NCBI GenBank assembly: GCA_003155655.1
Contig: PMDS01000035.1
Location: 1-40,937, forward strand
Direction: 5' to 3'
Source: Melioribacter sp.
GTDB taxonomy: Bacteria > Bacteroidota > Ignavibacteria > Ignavibacteriales > Melioribacteraceae
DNA length: 40,937 nucleotides
A program made the position numbers and the translations under genes. The first letter of the stretch is position 1, and every line of letters begins with the position of its first letter. Shown piece by piece: positions 34,756 through 40,937 of this stretch. A model generated the notes under the pieces. That model did no database searches and was not told the DNA's origin. It worked only from the letters and a program-made list of their open reading frames with translations.

Positions 34756-34787
34756 GATTATTTCTATTTTATTAACCGAAGTAAAAT

Positions 34788-35624
34788 TTATAAAAGATTA
34801 TAAGTTATTCCAATCTGCATTCCTTCTTTAGCCTGCGTGTATGGAGACTGGGCTTTTTCGTAAATCATCAGGTAAGAAAAATTTACTGAAAAATATTTGC
34901 TTATTTTAGCTGCAATAATATTATCTAAACGCACATCCCAAACATCCATGGATTTAAACTGAGAAAAAAATCTAAATTTTCCCGTGTAAATAACATTATT
35001 GTCAATTGTATAATTAACGTCTGTAACCGATTCAATACCCGTTTCAAGCTGAAATGCTTTTTTAGAATTATCCGGAGCGCTGTATTGGCGGTAGATGTTA
35101 GTAAATACTTCCTGCAAACCAATACCGAGGCGGGTTACAATATGCGGATATTTATCGTAAGTAACACCCAAAGTCTGGGTAACATAACCTGGATCAAAAA
35201 AATCTGCTACAGGTATGGCTGGAGTTGTCCTGTAATCATAGCCGGTAGAAATTTGTGTACGAATTGAATTTGAAAAATATGGACTCACCGGCCATCCAAC
35301 ATTATAGCTTAAAACATTCTCGACGTAAAGGTCGTTATCCGTTGTTTTATAAACACCATCTCCGTTTTTTGATCTGCCATAAGTTGCTTTAATTTGGTTT
35401 TTGAAATTCCATAGTGGACCAATCATATCATAATGGAAATCGCCGAGGAAAGTCCACGAAATAGAATTATCGCCACCTTTAACCCAATTACTGAAAGCAA
35501 TCTGATTAATTCCAAATCCGACCAAAAAAGAAGGAACCCATTTATTTGTTTTAATTGTGTCTACTCCTTGAGCGTAAATATCCGCCAGGGAGATAACCAT
35601 TATTATTACAATAATTTTTCTCAT
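34788..35624 (-). CDS. DUF3078 outer-membrane-like protein
   Basis: Residues after a signal peptide (MRKIIVIIMVISLADIYAQ) match the DUF3078 family: VGFGINQIAFSNWVKGGDNS, the WNFKNQIKATYGRSKNGDGV segment, and a series of beta strands ending ITYNLL. It is probably a beta-barrel or periplasmic protein of the outer membrane; its role is unknown. I choose the ATG at 35624 because it starts the signal peptide; the frame extends 11 codons further to 35657, which would put charged residues before it. It is divergent from uvrB. Confidence 0.85.
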   Translation of the reverse strand: MRKIIVIIMVISLADIYAQGVDTIKTNKWVPSFLVGFGINQIAFSNWVKGGDNSISWTFLGDFHYDMIGPLWNFKNQIKATYGRSKNGDGVYKTTDNDLYVENVLSYNVGWPVSPYFSNSIRTQISTGYDYRTTPAIPVADFFDPGYVTQTLGVTYDKYPHIVTRLGIGLQEVFTNIYRQYSAPDNSKKAFQLETGIESVTDVNYTIDNNVIYTGKFRFFSQFKSMDVWDVRLDNIIAAKISKYFSVNFSYLMIYEKAQSPYTQAKEGMQIGITYNLL

Positions 35625-35759
35625 TTTTTCCCGAGTATTTTTTGAAATGCATGACAAATTAAAAAAATATTTTCACAATTGTCGTACGTCTAATTTTTGT
35701 AAAGATTTCAAACGTTTTCATATATTACCAGTTGCTCTTTAACGGACACAGCAAAAAAG

Positions 35760-37775
35760 ATGAATAAATTTGAGTTAGTTTCCAATTACCAGCCGGCGGG
35801 TGACCAGCCTCGTGCAATCACAGAATTGCTCGAAGGATTAAAACGGGGCGATAAACACCAGGTTCTTCTTGGCGTTACGGGCAGCGGCAAGACGTATACA
35901 ATGAGCAACATCATTAAAGAATACAATAGACCAACACTAATAATATCGCATAACAAGACTCTTGCGGCTCAGTTATATTCTGAATTTAAATCGTTCTTTC
36001 CTAATAACGCCGTAGAATTTTTTATCAGTTATTATGATTACTACCAGCCGGAAGCTTATGTAGTTAAACGCGATTTATTCATTGAAAAAGATTTTTCTGT
36101 TAATGAAGAGATTGACCGCCTGCGTCTTAAAGCAACAACAGCACTGATAGAAGGGAGGAATGACGTAATAATTGTTGCAAGCGTCAGCTGTATTTATGGA
36201 ATAGGAGCGCCTAACGAATACGCAAGGCAAATTTTATTTTTGCGCAAAGGGCAGTCTGTAGACAGAAAAAAAATTCTCCGCAGTTTGATAGACATTTACT
36301 ATACCCGTAATGATGTTGATTTTACCCGCGGGACATTCCGCGCACGCGGGGATGTAGTGGAAGTAATTCCTGCTTATCAGTATGAGGAGGCAGTAAGAAT
36401 AGAATTCTGGGGCGACGAGATTGAGCGATTATCTATAATTGATTCAGTTACCGGGGACGTAATTAATGAAGTTGAATCAATACCAATTTACCCGGCAAAA
36501 TATTTTGTTACAACACGGGCACAGGTTAACCGGGCAATTCAAACAATAGAAGAGGAATTAAAAGAGCGGTTAAAATATTATTGGCTGCAGGAAAAATATG
36601 TTGAGGCACAGCGCCTTGAGCAGCGTACTAAATATGATATTGAAATGATGCGAGAGCTGGGTTATTGTTCGGGAATTGAAAATTATTCGCGTCACATGGA
36701 TGCGCGCCCAGAAGGCTCACGGCCGTATTGCCTGTTTGATTATTTTCCGAAAGATTATTTATTAATAATTGACGAATCCCACGTCTCGGTGCCGCAAATC
36801 AGGGGCATGTACAATGGAGACAGATCCCGTAAAGAAGTTTTAGTTGAATATGGATTCCGCCTGCCCTCTGCTTTGGATAACCGCCCGCTTAAGTTCGAAG
36901 AGTTTGACGGGTTGACCAACCAGGTAATTTATGTAAGCGCAACACCTGCAGATTATGAGTTTCAAAGAAGCAATGGAACATTTGTTGAACAAATAATCCG
37001 CCCGACCGGGCTGCTCGATCCGGGAATTGAAATACGCCCCGTTAAAGGACAGATTGATGATTTGATAGGAGAAATCCGCAAACGGGTTGTTCTGAAGGAG
37101 CGCATTCTTGTTACAACACTAACAAAAAAAATGGCAGAGGATTTAACAGACTACCTTGATAAGCTGAAAATAAAAGTACGTTACATTCATAGTGAAGTTG
37201 TTGCCCTTGAACGCGTTGAGATTATACGCGATCTGCGCATCGGTGAGTTTGATGTTCTTGTTGGAGTAAATCTGCTGCGAGAGGGACTGGATTTGCCGGA
37301 AGTTTCTCTTGTTGCAATTATTGATGCTGATAAAGAAGGGTTCCTGCGCAGTGAAAGATCGTTAATGCAAACCGCAGGACGTACTGCCCGAAACGTAAAT
37401 GGTAAAGTAATTATGTATGCAGATAAAATTACGGAATCAATGCGCAAAACAATTGATGAAACTACGCGCAGGCGTAAAATTCAAACTGAGTACAATGAAA
37501 AAAATAACATAACTCCCCAGACAATCTATAAAAGCGTCGAGGAGATTATGTCGTCAACTTCAATTGCGGATGTAAGAAAAAAGGATTATGATAAAGAAGA
37601 AGCGGCATTTCTTAAAGTTGCGGAGCCTGTCATTAAGTTTATGACAAATGACCAGCGCAAGGAGCTGATAGATCAGATGACGGAAGAAATGCTTGCCGCT
37701 GCAAAAGATTTAGAGTTCGAGCGCGCCGCAAACATGCGCGATGAAATTGAAAAACTAAAAAAACTTATCAAATAA
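35760..37775 (+). CDS. uvrB: Excinuclease ABC subunit B
   Basis: DNA damage-recognition helicase-like subunit of nucleotide excision repair. Walker [14 protein letters not shown] near 37-49, beta-hairpin [15 protein letters not shown]-like [18 protein letters not shown], helicase motifs [13 protein letters not shown] and QTAGRTARN, and the C-terminal UVR domain ([17 protein letters not shown]) that binds UvrC. 671 residues, normal length. It is alone on the plus strand and meets the next gene head-on with a four-base gap. The 100 bases upstream show no clear LexA-like palindrome. Assignment is certain. Confidence 0.98.
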   Translation: MNKFELVSNYQPAGDQPRAITELLEGLKRGDKHQVLLGVTGSGKTYTMSNIIKEYNRPTLIISHNKTLAAQLYSEFKSFFPNNAVEFFISYYDYYQPEAYVVKRDLFIEKDFSVNEEIDRLRLKATTALIEGRNDVIIVASVSCIYGIGAPNEYARQILFLRKGQSVDRKKILRSLIDIYYTRNDVDFTRGTFRARGDVVEVIPAYQYEEAVRIEFWGDEIERLSIIDSVTGDVINEVESIPIYPAKYFVTTRAQVNRAIQTIEEELKERLKYYWLQEKYVEAQRLEQRTKYDIEMMRELGYCSGIENYSRHMDARPEGSRPYCLFDYFPKDYLLIIDESHVSVPQIRGMYNGDRSRKEVLVEYGFRLPSALDNRPLKFEEFDGLTNQVIYVSATPADYEFQRSNGTFVEQIIRPTGLLDPGIEIRPVKGQIDDLIGEIRKRVVLKERILVTTLTKKMAEDLTDYLDKLKIKVRYIHSEVVALERVEIIRDLRIGEFDVLVGVNLLREGLDLPEVSLVAIIDADKEGFLRSERSLMQTAGRTARNVNGKVIMYADKITESMRKTIDETTRRRKIQTEYNEKNNITPQTIYKSVEEIMSSTSIADVRKKDYDKEEAAFLKVAEPVIKFMTNDQRKELIDQMTEEMLAAAKDLEFERAANMRDEIEKLKKLIK

Positions 37776-37779
37776 ATTA

Positions 37780-40146
37780 TCATTTTACCAGATTAGTCAA
37801 TTCAATTATTATAAACAGCATCATTAACCAGCCCCATAATTTTAGAATAATTATATAAGCATAAGCAAGTTTATTCGGTCTGCGTGGCGCCCAATCTTCT
37901 CCATTTTTTAAATTTACTATCGGTAAAAATAAAGCTAATGAATAAGTAATAGGGCTGTAATATCCAATTTCTATGTCTTTTGTGGAGATCATTTTCTTTC
38001 TCCTAAATAAAAAGCAACCAATAACTATCGATAAAAAACTCCAGAATAATAATAACATAGGATTTTTACCATAACCGTATATTATTTTAAATAACCTATT
38101 CCATAACCAATAAATAATATTTGTTGTTAATTGTGCTTCTCTTTCTTTTCTAGCAATAAAAATTTCATTTGCATCAGATGATTGTCCAATATCATTAAAA
38201 TAATTAATGGCATGATTGTAAGCATTAACATTAAACATTGAATGATCTAACAAATACTTTAATTGATTGATTGATTCACCCGTCCCGTTATGAGAAAGGA
38301 TATTAAAAAAGAAATTGGCGATTTTATTTGAATCAACAGAGAAAGGAATAACTAATTGATTTATTTTGAGAATATTTAACGAGGAATTTGAGAATTCTAG
38401 CACTTCTTTTATCTTTGTATTTATCAGATTTGTTTCACCCTCAACACGGCAGTCATTAAAAATAAATTTTTTGAATATATTGTTGTTAGTTATAAAATCT
38501 CCCTCAAATAATGAATATGAAAAATCTGCTGAAATATTGAATGTTGAATTTTCAACCAGGCACATTTGATAAATATGTATGCCCTTCATTTCTATTTGGC
38601 CTTGAAACACAGAATGTAAAATATTCAAACCGAGGCCTGTATTTATACCGGAACAAAAAATTATTGATTTTGGATCATTGAATTTAGAGCTTTCTATTAT
38701 TAAATAACCTTCAAATTGTGAATTGCTCCATGTAACATTCGAAAGAAAAATAGAATTCTGGCAAAAAAAACTATTCTGAGACTTAATGAAACTAAAATCA
38801 GTTTTTCCTTTGAAATAAGTAGAATCAAGATAAATACCCTCAGATATTGTAATTTTGTGAAATAGGGTTTCGTCTGAGAATAGAGCACCTTCTAAATGTA
38901 GATCTCCAATAATAGAGGCATAACTGAAATCTGCCGCCCCCCAAAAATTAGATCCTTCCATAAAAAATCCGGACTTTGATTTGATACTATTAAAGTTTAC
39001 ATCAGAGACGAATGTTGTGTTATAAAAAATAAATTGTAAAGCGTCATCAAAAGCAAAATTTACATAGCTTTTAAAAATTGAATTTCGGAAGTCTAATAAT
39101 CCTTGAATAAAAACACTTCCAAATTGAAAATCACCGTTTATATTTTCTGTCTTTATATTTTCGGCCATGAAACCACCAGCAACTTTTGAAAACCCAAAAT
39201 TTGTAGAATCATAAAAAACAGTTTTATTAAAAAAACAATCGCCGTTACAAGTGAAACTATTAAATACTGTTTTTCCATGAAATTCAACATTATTTGCTGA
39301 CAAAGTGGCACCGACCTCTAATTTTGCAAAATATGCATTTTTAGCAAAGCGCGAATTGTTTATTGATAATCGCGCCCCAATTTTTGCTCCACCAAAAGAT
39401 ACATTTGAATTAAAAATAGTTGAATCTAATAAAGCGTCAATACCAATATTTACATCAAAAAAACTAATTTTGCAGTCGATAAAAGAGTGTTTCAAGCTTA
39501 ATATCTTACTAATTGTTGCCCCAGTTAATGATAATCCACTACTATTATCTAAACAGTTAATCTTATTTAATTGTAATGCATTTTTTACAGTTAAAGCCGT
39601 TAGATCAAACGTGCTATAAAAAGTGGATCCATTAAATATCAGACTATTGTTTGATATTGCCCCTTCCAAACTTATCATCTTTTTAAAAATACAATCTGTA
39701 GAAAAAATGATTTTATTAAATGTTGTATTATTAAAATATACTTCATCATTAAATTCACAATCACGTAAATCCAATTCATAGTTTATTTCAATATTATTTA
39801 AAAATAATGGATCTATAAAAGATCCATGCGAAATTTGAATTCCAAAATTTGTAATCCTAGCTTCTTTAATATTGCCCGAAATCAGATCCTTTAGAAAGGA
39901 AGAACGTATTACATCATTTATTTTTCCCTCAAAATTTTTTGATAAATCAGCAATTTTTCCTTCACTTATCATTTTGATTATATAATGTTCAGCGGGTTCG
40001 TAGCGGGGGGGACCTACATATTCGGATTTAATTTCAATTTGACATTCAATATTTATCGTGAATAGTAAAAAAAAACATAAAAATTCAAGAAGATGTTTCC
40101 TTATAATATTCTCTTTTTTAAAAGTATAAATAATAATTAACCCCAA
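37780..40146 (-). CDS. Beta-helix (pentapeptide-like) protein with C-terminal membrane helices
   Basis: 788 residues, family not recognised with certainty. A hydrophobic segment near 18-36 looks like a signal or anchor. Residues 100-600 are a long run of quasi-repeats of roughly 20 residues with F at fixed spacing (such as VYFNNTTFNKIIF, FSYASIIGDLHLEGALF, GIYLDSTYFKGKTDFSFI), typical of a right-handed beta-helix. The last 100 residues hold about three membrane helices (MLLLFWSFLSIVIGCFLF, PITYSLALFLPIV, KLWGWLMMLFIIIELTNLV), like tails seen on some pentapeptide-repeat membrane proteins. GC is about 27% in a sampled line against 48% in uvrB, a sign of transfer. Function unknown. Confidence 0.75.
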   Translation of the reverse strand: MGLIIIYTFKKENIIRKHLLEFLCFFLLFTINIECQIEIKSEYVGPPRYEPAEHYIIKMISEGKIADLSKNFEGKINDVIRSSFLKDLISGNIKEARITNFGIQISHGSFIDPLFLNNIEINYELDLRDCEFNDEVYFNNTTFNKIIFSTDCIFKKMISLEGAISNNSLIFNGSTFYSTFDLTALTVKNALQLNKINCLDNSSGLSLTGATISKILSLKHSFIDCKISFFDVNIGIDALLDSTIFNSNVSFGGAKIGARLSINNSRFAKNAYFAKLEVGATLSANNVEFHGKTVFNSFTCNGDCFFNKTVFYDSTNFGFSKVAGGFMAENIKTENINGDFQFGSVFIQGLLDFRNSIFKSYVNFAFDDALQFIFYNTTFVSDVNFNSIKSKSGFFMEGSNFWGAADFSYASIIGDLHLEGALFSDETLFHKITISEGIYLDSTYFKGKTDFSFIKSQNSFFCQNSIFLSNVTWSNSQFEGYLIIESSKFNDPKSIIFCSGINTGLGLNILHSVFQGQIEMKGIHIYQMCLVENSTFNISADFSYSLFEGDFITNNNIFKKFIFNDCRVEGETNLINTKIKEVLEFSNSSLNILKINQLVIPFSVDSNKIANFFFNILSHNGTGESINQLKYLLDHSMFNVNAYNHAINYFNDIGQSSDANEIFIARKEREAQLTTNIIYWLWNRLFKIIYGYGKNPMLLLFWSFLSIVIGCFLFRRKKMISTKDIEIGYYSPITYSLALFLPIVNLKNGEDWAPRRPNKLAYAYIIILKLWGWLMMLFIIIELTNLVK

Positions 40147-40277
40147 TCCTTTACAACAAAATAGTGAATTAATATTTTAGGATAAATATAAAACCAACCG
40201 ATTTAAAGATATCTAAATAAATTATTGAAAAAGCTTGAATAATGAACTTTCTTAGAGTAATTATATAATTAAGTAAA

Positions 40278-40937
40278 TCATTTCTTTAAGTTAAAACTTC
40301 TCAAATCTTCATCGGTGAAATGGAAAATATTTTTGAAATTCTCAATTATTTTATCTATATCCTTATGTGGGACCATTAAGGGGAATGTATAGTTTTCTTT
40401 CACAAAATCAATTTTGTCGTAAATAGACTTTAATTTTAATTTTTCTGGTTTATTTTTACCGGGGTCGATTTCATTTTCATAATGGATTATCTCACTTAAA
40501 TAACGATAATCACAAGTAGGAAGCGAAGGGGGAATAAAACACCTTTTTCCCTCTTCTATTCTTGGGGCGCTTTCTATTGGCCCATCCCCCAGTGGCGTAA
40601 AAAATGTAACAACTTCTTGCCCTTCTGCTATCTCAGCATAATTTTCTATATGTTTTTTAAGAAGATCATACATTTTAGTTATGCTTTGCTGTTGTAGTTT
40701 TAGTGAAAAATTAATTCTATATAAACCGCTCCTAGATAATGGTTCGGCAAAAGCGTCAGAAAATTGTTTCCAAATAATAAGTTCTATAGCTTTCCTCAAT
40801 TCTAAAGCACAATAAGTTAAACTTACTTCATCATCGTTTTTAAGTAATGAATCGGCACAATCAAGATATTCTGTTAATAATTTCTGGTATCTAAACATTG
40901 TATTCGCACTAATTGGTATAAAGTCAAATTTAGTTGA
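40278..40937 (-). CDS. Unknown protein, possibly 5'-partial
   Basis: The first ATG in the window is at 40898 (206 residues), but the frame stays open for 13 more codons to the window edge (TKFDFIPISANT precedes the ATG) and no ribosome-binding site is clear, so the start may lie outside. The N-terminal 70 residues are helical (YLDCADSLLKNDDEVSLTYC, ALELRKAIELIIWKQF), reminiscent of HEPN-like helical bundles, but I see no clear RxxxxH catalytic motif. The rest is rich in charged residues. It is AT-rich like its downstream neighbour, 131 bases away. No function can be given. Confidence 0.6.
   Translation of the reverse strand, partial: STKFDFIPISANTMFRYQKLLTEYLDCADSLLKNDDEVSLTYCALELRKAIELIIWKQFSDAFAEPLSRSGLYRINFSLKLQQQSITKMYDLLKKHIENYAEIAEGQEVVTFFTPLGDGPIESAPRIEEGKRCFIPPSLPTCDYRYLSEIIHYENEIDPGKNKPEKLKLKSIYDKIDFVKENYTFPLMVPHKDIDKIIENFKNIFHFTDEDLRSFNLKK

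Noticed and set aside
35680-35715. TTTGTAAAGATTTC upstream of uvrB, like one KdpE half-site pair.
   Set aside because: The second half-site and the 32-base partner are missing, and uvrB is not a plausible K+ target.

Overview
The window looks like a chromosomal segment of a moderately AT-rich, diderm bacterium of the Bacteroidota/Chlorobi/Ignavibacteriota (FCB) group, with Ignavibacteria as my best guess. The reasons are two OmpL/BBP2-type porins, DUF2911 and DUF3078 proteins (families typical of this group), a long (about 400 residue) IspH, and interspersed short palindromes. This placement is inference; there is no rRNA or tRNA in the window. Promoters I can read resemble ordinary sigma-70 promoters (TTGACA/TATAAT-like with 17-base spacers).

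Layout. 1-321: short palindromic repeats. 322-7840 (all minus): nitrogen and signalling block. A strong promoter (7812-7840) drives PII (glnB), a beta-barrel porin and an APC amino-acid permease, ended by a clear intrinsic terminator (4645-4668). A PP2C phosphatase follows, then a Ser/Thr kinase with its own promoter, glnA and lepB. 7841-8481: a decayed histidine-kinase tail. 8482-10571 (plus): a DUF2911 protein and ispH. 10649-15217 (minus): a small secreted protein, then dgt, a PAS histidine kinase and an NtrC-type sigma-54 activator in one unit. 15273-16193 (plus): a cation diffusion facilitator.

16322-33524 is the most interesting part: a 17-kb potassium island, all on the minus strand. 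It holds two different kdpFABC operons in tandem. The operon nearer the left (kdp1, 25726-16322) carries tiny membrane ORFs, kdpF, kdpA, kdpB, kdpC, a ynfA-like gene, a split KdpD (two proteins, each with its own membrane and GAF-like part) and kdpE. The other (kdp2, 31838-26269) is richer in GC, has an oversized KdpC, and starts with four tiny membrane ORFs. Upstream of it lie a small membrane protein (33110-33430) and a second BBP2 porin. Three promoters (25875-25924, 31878-31927, 33475-33524) share one architecture: two pairs of TTTAYA half-sites, 11 bases apart within each pair and with the pairs exactly 32 bases apart. This resembles the KdpE box of E. coli and suggests a local K+ regulon of both pumps, the porin and the small membrane protein. 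An 85-base block (three mismatches) is shared by the two kdp leaders, suggesting a duplicated native leader placed in front of an acquired pump.

33525-34320 has no convincing gene but carries several hairpins and a tandem octamer. 34321-37775: a SufE-like protein, a DUF3078 outer-membrane protein (minus) and uvrB (plus). 37780-40937 (minus) is strikingly AT-rich and carries a large beta-helix/pentapeptide-like membrane protein and a protein of unknown function running toward the window edge; this looks like accessory DNA.
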